This document shows positions 1 to 14,800 of a stretch of DNA of 64,000 bases, piece by piece. The stretch is taken from positions 46,864,413-46,928,412 of the forward strand of contig NC_054704.1 of the NCBI RefSeq assembly GCF_016097555.1, read 5' to 3'. Source of the stretch: Gigantopelta aegis. Lineage: Eukaryota > Mollusca > Gastropoda > Neomphalida > Peltospiridae. Both the position numbers and the translations under genes were made by a program. The notes beneath the pieces were generated by a model that worked only from the letters and a program-made list of their open reading frames with translations, ran no database searches and was not told the origin of the DNA. How positions within the stretch are numbered: position 1 is the stretch's first letter; each line of letters opens with the position of its first letter.

Positions 1-243
1 TTCAGTATAAACAAACAAAAATCTTACACTTGGTGTTATTTTGTGTATTTATGAAAAATAAATAAATATTAGGATTCATAACATGTTGACTCCTAACATA
101 ACTTGTCATGCCACAACGTTGACGCTTTACAATGTGAGAATCTATATAGTTTTAACAATATTTAAAGAAAAATACTGAAAATATCTAGAGATATATTGAA
201 TAGGTCCTGTCTTGTATTTAATCTAAAAGCAAATAAAAAACAA

Positions 244-1065
244 TTAAAGGGACACACCCTAGTTACGGCTAGTTGTTAACCATTACAGCGTTGTTTTTCG
301 CTATTAAACCCATTTTTTCACAAATAAAATTGCACTTTACTTACCGTTTATTATTTAGAATATACATTTCCATTCACCTGAAGTGTTTTTTGGTAATCCT
401 GGTTTTTGTAATACCACAAAATGCATTTTTCGTATTTCATAAATCGCACGCACGTCTGAGAAAAAACCGTTGAGCAGACAAAATCTAATCTATTTTTAGA
501 GGGGATATTTCCATTTCAATGTCACAGACGTTGGTATATCACGTGACTGTTATCATTTTGGTTCGGTTTGTTTTCTCGTGCACGGTTCGCGCAATCAACA
601 TCCGATTTGTTGTTGTTCATTTGTGAGATTTTTTTTCACAGTTCGTGAACATTTTCAGTAACAAAAAAGTTCAGACAAGTAAGTGTCTCAATACAAAACG
701 TTACAAACCCTTAAAACCAATAATTTTGCTAAGTCTTACAATATCTGGAGAGGGGATACAACCAGGACAGAACAGCTGGAACATGTCCAGGAGAGGTGAA
801 AGAAACGCACCCCAAGTCTGTGAAATTTGTCGTGACGTAGGCATTGTTTTGCTGCGAGCGACATCTACCGGTGACATCAGAATACTAACTTTCAAAATTA
901 TTTCAAGCAATTGGGGCATGGGGATTCCCATGGTATTTATCGATATAAAACCTGCTTTTTCACTCCATTTGATAAAAACGTGATCCAAGTGTGTTACAGG
1001 TTTGTAGATTAACCAAATTATAATTTATTTTCGCTGGATGGAACTAGGGTGTGCGGCTTTAAAGT
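244..1065. mobile_element. TTAA-flanked miniature DNA transposon (piggyBac-type signature)
   Basis: A ~820-bp unit starts TTAA-AGGGACACACCCTAGTT and ends AACTAGGGTGTGCGGCT-TTAA, so ~17-bp imperfect TIRs lie inside a TTAA target duplication. It sits in the ATAD2-like intron after exon 18. The first ~300 bp recur at 42957-43292. The short open frames inside do not resemble a transposase. The piggyBac-type assignment is inferred from the TTAA target only. Confidence 0.65.
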
Positions 1066-1455
1066 TCATCAGAAGAACCTGAACTTTTGATGTAAATACA
1101 AAAGATAGAAACATCACACTTACGTTGTTGAATCAATTGTTTTAGTTAGGGGTTTTTTGGTCCTCCATTACACATACATCAGAAACTATAACCACTGATC
1201 TAAACGAGAAACTTTAATATTAAACTTTAATGCCATTGCCGCCATCGTAAAAGTAATACTTATGTCTCGCCCTTTTACTCTGTAAAGGCAAGACACAAAT
1301 GTATGAAGTTAGTTTTGAACATCCTTTTTTCCCTCAAAATGTATATTTTGTACCAAATTTCTATTAGTGGTTAAGCTTGGTGGGCTAGTGAAAATTTGTC
1401 ACATACCGAATAATAAAGCTGTCTGAAAATAAAAACCAAAACACCCCATACTAAC

Positions 1456-1591
1456 CTGCTACTTTCTTGAGACTAACTGGTTTAGCTGCCTGTACCAAAA
1501 TGAGATCTTGGAAAAATTCTCTTCGCTGATCCGATGTTGGATTGACCATCTGCAGTACCTCTCCACCAAGTGCATCAAACAACATCTGCAC
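1456..1591 (-). CDS. ATAD2: ATAD2-like exon 18 (last exon in window)
   Basis: Encodes [20 protein letters not shown] through [20 protein letters not shown], the end of AAA2 including the 'FFxDLIxxQAAKPxSxKK' block. Leaves in phase 1 at a GTTAGT donor. The next exons, toward the bromodomain, are not in the remaining 1.4 kb. Confidence 0.92.
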
Positions 1592-4500
1592 CTATAACAG
1601 AACAGAGATGGCTAGCTTTACATATTTATTTCAGAATTTGGAACTCACGTAATGGGCTATCATTCTGATGTTGCTAGCACAAGTTTTTATTTGTTAGCTT
1701 AATTTTGCACATTTAAAAAACAAACAAAATAACAACAAATACTGCTTTACACAACTAGTTTTATTAGAATAGGGAACAGTACTATTTTGTATTCAACATA
1801 AATTACATCATTATAAAGTCTGCAAATGTGAGTTATTTTATACAACCTTTATGTAACATAACATGTGGTATTAATCCAAATAATTACATAATTATGTTTT
1901 TCAAAAAACCCAAAAACGATGTATGTTAACGTAAAAGTTTGTTTTGTTTAATGACATCACTAGAGCACACCAATTTAATAATCATCAGCTATTGGATCAG
2001 CTTAAAGAGGAAACCCACTACATTTTCCATTTATAGCAAGGCCTTGGATATACCAGTCGTGTACATTTATGTAAACCCACTAATAATAAATAATCAAGAA
2101 ATAGTGTGTAAAATAACAAGAATTTTGGGACTAACCTTTACACATTTGAATAGATAGAGATTCAAGATTCATGTTACAGAAAGTGAGTATACATTTCATC
2201 TTGTTTACAACATCATGACGGAAAATGATGAAATGAACACAATACAGTCAAATCTGCTCTAGTAACCACCTGTATTAAGAAGACACCTGTGTTAAGGGGC
2301 CATTTTTATTATTCTCCCAAATCATCTAATATTGTATAAATTGACCAACCTGTATTAAGCAACCACTTACCTTAAAAGCACACGTTTTTTACACTCTCTT
2401 TATTGGCTGCTTAACATAGGTTTATCTATACATTCATAACGAAAGAGTTTTGTATTTTACGACTTGTTTATTTTTTCCCCCTCCCCACCCACCACTTTTT
2501 ATTATCCCAAGAAACATAGGTGATGTTAGGGTTTGGAAGAACTGAATCATCACCGTAGATTTTTTCAGGAAATTGTTTATTTAACGACGCACTCAACATA
2601 TTTTATTTACGGTTACATGGCGTCGGACATATGGTTAAAAACCACGCAGATACTGAGGGAGGAAACCCGCTGTCACCACTTCATTGGCTTCTCTTTTCTA
2701 TTAGCAGCAAGGGATCTTTTATATGCACCATTCCATAGACAGGATAGCACATACCACAGCCTTTGATGCACTGTCTGGAGTGAGAAATAGCCCAATGGGC
2801 CCACCAACGTAGATTTTTTCATCTTTCACATTAACAATAATGGGGTAAAAATAATTTCTAAAACTTTTTTGCTTACCATTGACTCCAGTTCCGAATAAGG
2901 TGCCTCGCTTGTTGCAAGGATCAGCAGTGGCGATGTAGGATCCATGTCCTCTATCAGTGTGAGAAATGTTGCTCGCAGTGTTTCACCCAACACCTCCCAC
3001 CACTGGTTGATGTACGGCATGTAGACAATGCTAGGAGCTGCTCTCTTGGCTTCTCTAAAGACCTGTTGTACATTCGTAAAACAAAGTATATACACATACA
3101 ATTTACACATAAAGCTATACAGAATAACAATCATCAATTTGAAATATATATAAATAAAATGAAACAATATTTCTTCAAATCTGGATATCTTTAGAGATGC
3201 TAGTAAGATATAAAGAGGATTCGTCACAAGTGTTTTTTAATGTGAAAATATCAACTGAGTCTATGGTAATTGGTATTTGTCGAGGCACTGCCGAGAAATA
3301 CCGATTAACGACACAAGATTGATATTTTACATATTAAAAAACACGAGTAGTGAATTCTATTTATCATATAACACTTCTAAAATAACATTTTAATTCGCCG
3401 CCATCGGTAATAAGCCGTCATCACAATTAGCACAAATTAGTTTGATGTCATGTATTTTAACTAAATCTTTGAAAACGTTACGCTCAGGTACACAGGTTGT
3501 GTTGCCTTGTAAGCAAATGACACATCCACAGCAACACATTACCTAGAGACCTTGCAAATTTGCATACCATTATTAACCTGGTTAATACACTAAAATTATC
3601 ACAAGGGTTTATGACATGGATACCATGGGTAAGTTATAGGATCAATTTGTTTAACTAATGCACCCTTGAATGACAGGATTTTCTTTTTTATTTAAGAACT
3701 TAACAGAAACACATACACACACCAACCCTCCTTCAAAAGAAAGAAAACAAAGAAAGAAAAAGAAAACACACCAAAACAACAACACATGGCTATTTTATTT
3801 TTATTTAAAAACCAAAACAAACATGCCTACCTGAGCACATGATTCTTCAGGTGTTTTGGCACTAATGGCATATAGTGTTGGTAAATCCAACACATGAACC
3901 GGCAACTGTTCCAAATAATGTAATATGGCTGGACCGACGTGAGCTGTTTGGCCCATACCAGACATCCCTGAGATAAGAAGGCGCGGCCGATAGGTGGAAG
4001 GTTTGTTGTATGCATAACTAAAAAAAAAAAAAAGCAAATATCAATACTGACTTGATTAAGTGTTTATTTGTATTCACTTGCATAAATACATGAAACCATA
4101 GGTGCAAAAGGTGTAATAAAGCACATTTATCAAATAAAGTTTTGTTTAACGACACCACTAGCTATTGGATGTCAAACATTTGGTAATTTTGAGTCTTAGA
4201 AAGAAAACCTGTTACATTTTCCCATTAGTAACAAGATATCTTTTATATGCACCTACCTATAGACGGGATAGCACATACCATGGCCGTTTTGCGCTGGTAG
4301 GAACAAAAAATAGCCCAATGGGCCCAAACTGGCCGTGCATCAAGCGAGTGCTTTACCACTGGGCTATGTCCTGCCCCTTTCAACTAACAAGCACAGTTAG
4401 ATTATACAAGTAATTAAGCAAAACATAATTTATTTCAATGAATAACCAATTAGTGTACATACTCGAGTATAACACCAAATAATAATAATAGTAAGAATGT

Positions 4501-7500
4501 CAAAATACTAATTACAAAACTGCCATATAAAGAGGCTGAAGCATCTCAAATGTAATACAGCATACATTTAAAGTTTGTTTTGTTTAATGACACCACTAGA
4601 GCACATTGATTAATTAATAATCAGCTACTGGATGTTAAACATTTGGTAATTCTGACTCAAAGTCATCAGGAGAAATCCGCTACATTTTTCCATGAGCAGC
4701 AAGGGATCTTTTATATGTACTTTTCCACAGACAGAAAAGCACATACCACGACCTTTGACCAGTTGTGGTGCACTGGTCGCAATGAGAAAAAACCCAATCA
4801 GTTGGTCCGTTCTTGTGACGCAAGCACATCATGCAAGCATTCAACTGACCGAGCTAAATCCTGCCCCAATAGCATACAGAGGCAGCAAATTGTTCACCAA
4901 TATATATATTTTACCTAGAAAAATTAAGGAATGAATTTTGCATGCTGTCATCATGAGATCCACTGTTCCCTGATAATGATTTCCGGCCCCTACTTCGACA
5001 GTTTTCAAAAATGGATGGTCCACTTTCATCCTCACTGGCCATTTCTTCCAGCAGCGCGTCTCCTTCCTTAGCATGACTACTCACTGAAAAAAAAAAAGAA
5101 TTGTCATATAACAAACTAATGCATTTCAGCAAGTCAAGTTACAGCAAAATACTCTTTTAGTAGCATGTACATTTTCCCGTGATTGGAGTTTTTTAATGCT
5201 GGAAAGAAGTTATTTCATCAATTTTTTTCCAGAGGTATAAAAATATGACAATATTTGATCAAATCTTTATAGATCAAGATAGGGAATAAGACAAAGGGGC
5301 GGGATGTAGTCCAGCGCTCACTCGATGCACAGTTGGTCTGGGATCGATCCCAGTCGGTGGGCCCATTGGGCTATTTCTCGTTTCAGCCAGTGCACCACGA
5401 CTGGTATATCAAAGACCGTGGTATGTACTACCCTGTCTGTGGGATAGTGCATATAAAAGATCCCTCACTGTTAGCCCATGAAGTGGCGACAGCAGGTTTC
5501 CTCTCTCAATATCTGTGTGGTCCTTAACCATGTCTGACGCCATATAACCATAAATAAAATGTGTTGAGTGCGTCATTAAATAAAACATTTCTTTCTTTCT
5601 GATTTGACAAAAGTGTAATGACACTATATTCCATTCCATATTTAAAAACATAGAAACTCTAAGGCAAAAAAGTACTAACAACAAGTAGTTATTGAAAACA
5701 TGCATTAAAACAAGTTTAAAAAAAAAACCTGAACAAACTATTGCTAAACCTTTTTATAAGTCATAACTTAATTATTAAAATTAGGTCAAAGGTTACCTGG
5801 GGCATCAAAGGATGCCATCTGAGCTAGAACACTTGGGAATGTATCTTGAAGAATGGACAATGACTGTTGCAGTGAATTTTTCAGCAAGGGCTGGACGATT
5901 TTTGACAATGGTCTGGCAGGCGATGTGACAGATCGCTGAGCAGTTGGAACCACCACCTGCATCCCACTGAAGAAATCTTTAGCAGACACATTGATTGAAG
6001 ATACGTCAAGCTGGAGCTTTTCATTAGATGTGTAAATCTGTGGGTATCGTCTACGAAGGGCTAACAAAGCAGCCTCTGTACACAGAGCTTTGAGATCAGC
6101 ACCACAATAACCTGTCAAAAAGTAACGAAAACAAACAATGATTAATCAGTAAAATTATATGAATTCTTACAATCATAACTCCACAGGCATTAACTGATAC
6201 TAAATGATGTTACCTATAAAATTAGCTATATTAACATATTACCCCGCCCCCTCAAAAACAAATCTGTCATAGTGTGTTTATGTTGGTAGTAAAGTGAAAC
6301 CACTTAAAACCCCACCCCCAAAACTGGAAATTTTTCACGGTCCTTTTTAAAAAATCAGTACAGAACTTAACCTCTCTAAACCAGACCATTTAATTGGTCC
6401 TGAGTGTGTCCGGTTTAAAGGGGTTTCAATGTATTTGAAACACACAAAAAAGAAGTTTTCTCCTTTGTTTTCAAGCTAATAGTATTAATGATCATTATTT
6501 GATAAATTTCACCATAGTATTTATGTGTTAATATACTTGCTCATACATGTATGATGAAATGTGGTCGATTGATTGATCATACTTATCAAAAGATATTAGT
6601 TTACTGTGGAACTGGGCAATCATTCAATCCGAAACAAAACTTCTGAATTTTACCACTCGTTCAAGAAAATGTTCCATACTGTCACATCCCTGCAAATCTT
6701 TTAAAATTCTGTAAAAATAATTAATCTGCTGCATGTGTATTTAATTACACTCACCTATACACCGATGTCCCAATTCACTTATAAATTCACTTGACAATTT
6801 TGGCTTCCAGTCCTTTGTATTGATCTGAAGAATTTGTTTTCTTGCCTGACAAAAACAACAACAAATATTTGAAGAATCACAAGAGAACATTTTCAGGAAC
6901 ACTCGACATATCAAAACACACTGAACAGGTTATATAAAAATCTTCAAAGTCTGTTAGAAGTTTATACATTTGAAAACCAGGTTAGGGAGAGCAGTTTATT
7001 TTTTGAAGGGGGTCAAGTCAACTATTAACTAGTATTTTTAGAAATGTAAGTTTGCCTGGCTGCGTACATGTTGAAAATATGGTACTAGCCTATATGTAAC
7101 AAGGATATACCTCCAGAGTTGGAAGAGGGAAGAGAAATTCTCTATCAAATCTCCCTGGTCTTCTCAAAGCAGGGTCAATGGAATCAATCCGATTTGTTGC
7201 ACCAATCACAACTATTTCACCTCTGCTGTCTAGACCGTCCATCAAGGCTAGAAGAGTGGAAACAATGGAGCTGTGGATCTGATCTTGTCTACTGGACCTC
7301 ACAGGTGCAAGGCCATCAATCTCATCAAAGAATATAATTGACGGTCTCACTTGGTATGCCTATTACAAAAAAAATAAAAAAAATAATAATAATAATAATA
7401 TTAATACATGTAATATAAAATATTTAGCAAGATGTTAAAATCACAAGTACAGATTATTTGCTTATTAACACTTCATCACACAATGTTTTAGAGAAAATGC

Positions 7501-10500
7501 AAGCTACTGCAATCCAGGATACATGTTTCCAATTTTGTTCACAAATGGCCTGATACTACATACCATAATCATTTGTTATTTCAGTCAAGAAGCACAAGTT
7601 ATTACCGGAATTAATCGGGATGGACCATAGTAAAAAATCAAACATCTTCAAATAGTACTCCATTCTAAAAGCTATGATTTAACTCAAATACCTGATCAAA
7701 CAACAATCTCAGCTGTCTTTCCGACTCTCCCACCCACTTGCTGAGACAATCGGCACCTTTTCGCATGAAAAAAGCAACCCTCTTTTCGCCTGTACTGCAC
7801 TCATTTGCCAATGCTCTGGCCATCAATGTTTTTCCAGTTCCTGTAAAAGACATTTACTGCTTTATTATGTTACCAATTAGTAGAACAAATTTATTATGCA
7901 ATTTTGATCCACAGTACATACCACAGCCTTTTATATGCCAGAAATACAGAAAACAAAAAACCCCACTGGTTAACTAAGGAAACGATATGGCAACCTCTTT
8001 GAATTCTGGCAAGAACTTTACCATTACCATTGAGCTAGATTCCACCCAGTATATGGAAAACAGCAAATTAACCAACCACTACACACAAGCCTTATAACTG
8101 CAGTATTGAGAATATTTTCTTTATTTAAGGTTACAATCTTGATGGATATATTATAATATTTAAGCATTTACAATAGATACTTTTGTTTATATTTCTTCCT
8201 GTGATGTATCTTTTGATTTATTTTGGCTGTTATCTTTAATCTATTTGACATAAAATACACATTAACCATTATAAAATTCCAAGGACAGGCTGCTTTTTGT
8301 GTAATTAATATTATTATTATTATGTATATTAAAAACTGGTGATAATACTAATGATACAGAAATGCTGCCAACAGTTAGGCCTACAGCTGGTAACAAGAAC
8401 ATGAGTTTATTTAAACTAAGTTGCTTTTTTTGTTGAGAAGACAAGTTTAAGATTTAGAAAATATTTCAAACCTGGTGGTCCATGAAAAAGAACCCCACGA
8501 GGTGGCGAGATCTTGAAGCGTTCAAATATTTCTGGATACATAAGTGGAAAGACAACCATCTCTTTGAGGGCTCTAATGTGCTTGAAAAGACCTCCAACAC
8601 TTTCAAACGTTATCTGCAATAAACAGTGGATTACAAAAAACACTTGAAAGTACAAATACTTGGTAGATACATAAACCAGTTCTCTGTTTAACATACAGAG
8701 TATACTTTATAACTTATATCAAATATGATTTGAATCTCATTAAGTGGATGTCTACAATAACATGAAACTGTTCACTTCTCAAGATATTTATATTTCACTG
8801 AAAACATAACAACAGGTGCCACTTTCATCTATTTAGCTTTATTTTTAAAAAGTCTAAGAAAGTCTACCAATACCATCAACACAGACTATTCTAATCTATG
8901 TATCATGAAATACTGTGAAATGGGCTATCCGCAAAACCGATTTATTTATATATGGCTTGTTTTCTATGGAATCTGCACATGTGTGAATTATGACATCGGA
9001 ATACTTTTGTTAAATGAACAAACTTCACAAATGAGGAAAATACAAGTACCGGTAGGCAGAAAAAATAGTTTTATACAGAAGGAATTGTATACATGACGAC
9101 CATTTTTCACTGTAGCACTATATTAAACAATGTTTAATATTAAACAAACCTAAATACGCAAACGTTTTTCTATTCTGCCACAGTCATAGACATGTCTGCT
9201 TTGTAAGACCTATGTCAAAGTTCAAAATGTACTACTGGACATACATGGTATTAAAACATTTATTTAATTAAATTTTGTTTCAAAGTTTTGGGAATGACAG
9301 ACAGACTGATGCTTATATTAGGGCCTCTCTCAACATTTATAGTCAGCATGACATGTACATGGCTTCTCCAGAATTTTGACATTCTTGAGAAAAGGGAAAA
9401 AAGAAAAAACAAAAACAAAAGCTAGAGAAGAAATATAGAGCAGCAGCAATGGTTGATAACATATTTTGTTAGTCTACTTTGTACATAATGATTAATTTTC
9501 CTCAAAACGTATACTGTTAATACTGATGTTCTGGACGGAACAGTTAATCTAAGGGATATCACCATAATCAAGGTTGTTTGTTTTGTTTAATGACACCACA
9601 AGAGTACATTGATTTATTAATCACTGGCTATTGGATATCAAACATCTGGTAATTTTGAGTCTTAGAGATGAAACCTGCTACATTTTTCCATTAGTAGCAA
9701 GGGATCTTTTATATGCACCATCCTAGACAGGATAGCACATACCACATCCTTTGATATACCAGTCATGGTGCACTGGCGCAACGTGAAATAGCCCGATGGG
9801 TCCACCGACAGGAATCGACCCCAAATCGACCGCGCATCATGCTAGCTAATTTACCACTGGGCTATGTCCCACCCCCAGCATAATCAAGCAAAATAAATGA
9901 TACATATATATTTCATGCAATGATTTTCAAGTTAACCTGTATTTACTGGACAAACTTACTGATCTGTCAATGGCCATAGGATCAATATCGGCTAGACTGG
10001 CACCAATCCTTGTTCTCTCCCTTAGTATTCCCGACTGAAGATCTTCCGCAGACAGATTCATTGGCAAACATCTACAAAAAAGTAGAAGGTTTTTTTTTTC
10101 CCTTTTTTTCTTCCTTTTTTTAAATACCACATGAACAGTTCTTTTTTACTACAAAGCAAACAAAGCAAGAATGAGTTGGATTCATTTTTATTTTTTTTGG
10201 TTTACATTTGTAATGCTGTACAAAGATAAATACTCAGAATTTTCTAAATCAGGTACATATTTTTATTCTATCAAATATCATAAAATGTCTGCAAATATTT
10301 TCATTGACAAACTTTTGATACCAAAGTATCCAGTTTGGTAAACATTAGCTTTCATTACTTAAAGGTATGTAAGAGAAACACATACACATATAAGTCTGTT
10401 GTGAGATCTGCCCATTAACCCATAAAGCAGCCAACGTGGAGTAATATTAATAACGTAAAGATGTCTTATAAAAACAAACCTGTTTCTTGCCCGAGCCATG

Positions 10501-11818
10501 CTCTTGGCCTTTCTGTGTTGGAATCTCTCTTCATCACTGGATTCATCAGATGAAGAGGATGTTGAATCTGAGCTGTCATGAAATGCTGCCCGTTTTCTAA
10601 CAAGAGAGAAATAAAAAATAAAAAATAAATTATGATTATTATATATATATATAATACAGCTACTCAATCCCAAGTTTTTCAAATCTTAAGACCAGTTTTT
10701 ATTTTAATGTGGCAAAGAATTGTAATAATATATCTAGTTTTCAATTTGAAAAAAGAAAGAAATGTTTTATTTAACGATGCACTCAACACATTTTATTTAC
10801 AGTTATATGACGTCAGACATATGGTTAAGGACCACACAGATTTTGAGAGGAAACTCGCTGTCGCCACTACATGGGCTACTCTTTCCAATTAGCAGCAAGG
10901 GATTTTTATTTGCACTTCCCACAGGCAGGATAGCACAAACCATGGCCTTTGCTGAACCAGTTATGGATCACTGGTCGGTGCAAGTGTTTTTACACCTACC
11001 CATTGAGCCTTGTGGAGCACTCACTCGGGGTTTGGAGTCGGTATCTGGATTAAAAATCCCATGCCTCGACTGGGATCCGAACTCAGTACCTACCAGCCTG
11101 TAGACCGATGGCCTAACCACGACGCCGGTTTTTCAATTTGAATGACATCACTTTTTATCTCCTTACAATAACCATAAACATGATGTTTAGGTTTTCAGAA
11201 CGCTGGAAAAATTGCAATGCAAAATTGCTATTGAATTTTTTATTTTTTTTTAAACATTACTAATGTACCTTAATGTGTTTGAAGACAATCTTGTGATTAA
11301 AAAATTGAACCTTTTACGAAATATGGATTTCCAGTGAAATTACGGTGAGATATATTATATTTATTGTGTACGAAACAACCAAAAAAAGGTGCGAAAAAGT
11401 GACTGTCGTTGATCTTAGTCACAAAATATTTAAGATTTGAAAAAGTTGGGATTAAGTAAACAAAAAATACATTTAAATTCCTTTATCGACAATGATCTTC
11501 AAATACAAACAATAGCAAGCATTAAAGCTGTAAAGTATTCAGCTCAAGATTCTGCCTATAAAATACCGTTCTTCAAGTTACATTAGCTGCCGTCTCCACT
11601 ATGTTAAACTAAAAAATTTCTCCAATTAAATAGTACAATGTATTTTTTTTTCAATGGTGAAAGACTTTAATGTTGTGTAATATATCCAGGCCATTAAGAG
11701 TATTTAAAGATCTTTAATGTTGTGTAATATTATCCAGGCCATTGACAGTATTTAAAGATACATGAGTTTATGAAATCCATAATCGACTGTTGTGGAAATG
11801 TCAAAGACTGGCATAGAT

Positions 11819-11865
<47 letters not shown>

Positions 11866-14800
11866 TTGCAGCACAAAGAACATTTTCTACGAGTCAAGTT
11901 ATGGGGCGATAGAAAATGTAAAAGTTGCTGTGTGTATGTAAAGACAACAGATAATGAGTGGGTATAAAGGTAAAATCAGCCAATTTTATAACCTCTACTG
12001 GCCTGTTTTGGTCCAACTCTATATAAATAAAAATAAAAATTTGGCTTGTGCCATCCCCACCCCATCAAATATTCTACAGGCCTGCTCTATCCTGGCGAAA
12101 ATGACAATAGACACAATAGTCTTTAATATTTCAAATCCCTTTTATTGTTCATATATATGTACACGTTTTCTAATCAGACTGCCTAACTGAATGTCGATTA
12201 GTTGATGCAGATCAATACAACTGAAGTTCCATGATGAAACTGATGAATTCTATAACAGATATAATTTTATAACTAAAATTTTTAAAAGGAAGCAGTTTTT
12301 ATTAAAACTCACTAATAAATTAAAATGTCTTGACCACCATACACAAATATAGCCAGAGTAGAGAGCCTACTCTGTCGTTAGATAAGTTAGACGGACATTT
12401 GGACAAAGTACTCAGGCCAACACAGATAGTTTTCATTTCATCCCATGACCTGCTATTCACCTCTCCTCCCATCCCCACCTCCGTTCAAGAACATAACCGT
12501 CCACTAGACTGACTTTTACGCTAGAGAGTAAACCGAATTACCACTGGGAACCAATCAAATAGTTCGCGAACGTCAGCGAGCTGAACTTGGGCTGGTACGT
12601 ATGCAACCAAGCCCAAAATTCAGCCAGCAAACGTTTTGCTACCGTCCGTTCAAGACCCCCCCCCCCCCCCCCCAAAAAAAAAAACCCCACAAAAAAAAAA
12701 AAAACACCCCAAAACACCCAACTCAGCTATCACACAAATCAATTTAGCGCTACATGTTTGTTCTTGCCTACGTTCAGCCAGTCGTTTTTTGCCAAACGTT
12801 TGCAGACTATTTATATTGGTTTATGAATTAGTAACTCGGCTAAACTTGCGCCTGACGTCATTTTCGGATCAATAATATGATTGTCAACGCTGCGTTCTGT
12901 ATATAAGCTTTATTACTAGCACCTGTTTAAATTCAATCAACCGCTTGTCGCCAACGTTCACTAGACTGGCTTTTACGCTAGAGAGTAAACCGAATTACCA
13001 CTGGGAACCAATCAAATAGTTCGCGAACGTCAGCGAGCTGAACTTGGGCTGGTACGAGTGCAACCAAGCCCAAAGTTCAGCCAGCAAACGTTTTGCTAAC
13101 GTTCGCAAACTATTTGATTGATACCCGAAGTAGTAATTCGGCTTACTGTGTAGCGTAAAAATCAGTTTTGCGAACGTTAGAGACAAGCGGTTGACTGAAC
13201 TTACCCCAGACAGAGCACAAAAACGTTCGCTAGACTGGTTTAAGCGCTTCACAGTAAATCAAGTAGTTTCCGAACGTTTGCTGACTAACTTACACAGGCC
13301 TAGCAGACAAACGTTTGCTAGACTGGTTTATGCGCTTCATGTTAAACCAAATGACCACATCGGTGACCAGTCAAACAGTCCGCGTGTGGTCCCGATCTGG
13401 GGCTTACCTAACCCCAAAATAAATAGTGTGAGGCCCAAAAAAAAACCCCAAACAAACCAACCAACCAAACCAATCACATTTAGAAGGTGATATAGTGTCA
13501 TTATGCTGGTCAAAAATGGTAATATTTTTAATAATTATTATCCGTTGGGTACGGCTAACACTAGTGGCCTATTTAGGAGGCCGAGCGCTCGCGAACAATC
13601 TGGACGATGTTCAACCAGACCGAGCAGAAAAACGTCCGCTAGACTAGTTTATGCGTTTCACGGTAAACCAAATGGCTATGGTCAGGAACCAATCAAATAG
13701 TTCGCGAACTTGGGACCGATGCCATCATCTTCTATCACATCACATTGATTTTATCTTAGGTTAGGCGTATGAACCAGTCTTGCGAGCCCTTCTGACCATG
13801 TAACTGACTGAGTTTTCCACTCGTTCCAACCAGTGCACCAAAACTGGTCACAGGCCATGGTATGTGCTTTCCTGTGTGGGTAAATGCATATAAAAGACCC
13901 CTTGCTACAAATGAAAAAAATGTAGCGAGTTTCCTCGTTAAGACTATGTCAGCGTTACCAAATGTTTGACATCCAATAGCCGATGATTAATTAATCAATG
14001 TGCTCTAGTGGTGTCGTTAAACAAAATGATTTTCTCCATAACATGTCTTAGGAAAGCCGGTCCCTTGGCATTCCACCTGTCACTGCCGCCCTCCCTCCCC
14101 AATGGATTTTCTGGATCCGCCACAGAAACGCATGAATTAGGTTCTATACGTATTATATAGGTCATAAATCCATAAATGGTTTACAAAAATGTTTCAAGAA
14201 AATTATTACGACGTCTGTAATAATATGATGCAATGTCACACTTCTATAATGACATAATATGTTAACAATAATATCGTGACGAAAGACGCCGCACACAACG
14301 CTATTATGAAATCTGTACAAACCTTTGACACATCGCCACAGGCCTAGACATTTCTGAAAATGTACGCTGTTAGCAATGCTCTTATTGTGAAATTACGCCA
14401 TATAATTATTAGAAAGGCATTAGAACAAATTCCAGATGAAAAACCATCTATCCATAATGAGTATATTCCTGTTTATCCTTAGCAACCGGCAAAAAAAAAC
14501 CCAAATTACGTCACTATTAAACGCATGACGAAACTTACTTGTTCATTTCGTTGTCGGTTACCAAGAATGTATGTGCTTATTAAATTTTTAAAGCCTGAAC
14601 CAAAGCTCAGCTCAAGATTGTGAGCTGCAGGTAAGGGCCGTAAAAATATTTCCATACGAACAAAAAAATATTTCGTCTTTTGTTAGACTGCAGTCAGCAC
14701 AAATTAGACAATACACAACTACTCATAACTTGCTACGTGATTCTTCTTGTCAGAATATATATATATGCGTTTCGCGAACTACGTGAAATAATGTAAACGG

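Noticed and set aside
645..988. Opposing 95-112-codon frames near the left edge
   Set aside because: They lie inside the TTAA miniature element, lack family similarity and do not continue the ATAD2 bromodomain.
5333..5705. Frames of 64-98 codons over the SINE
   Set aside because: They follow the repeat sequence exactly and recur wherever this SINE occurs; not genes.
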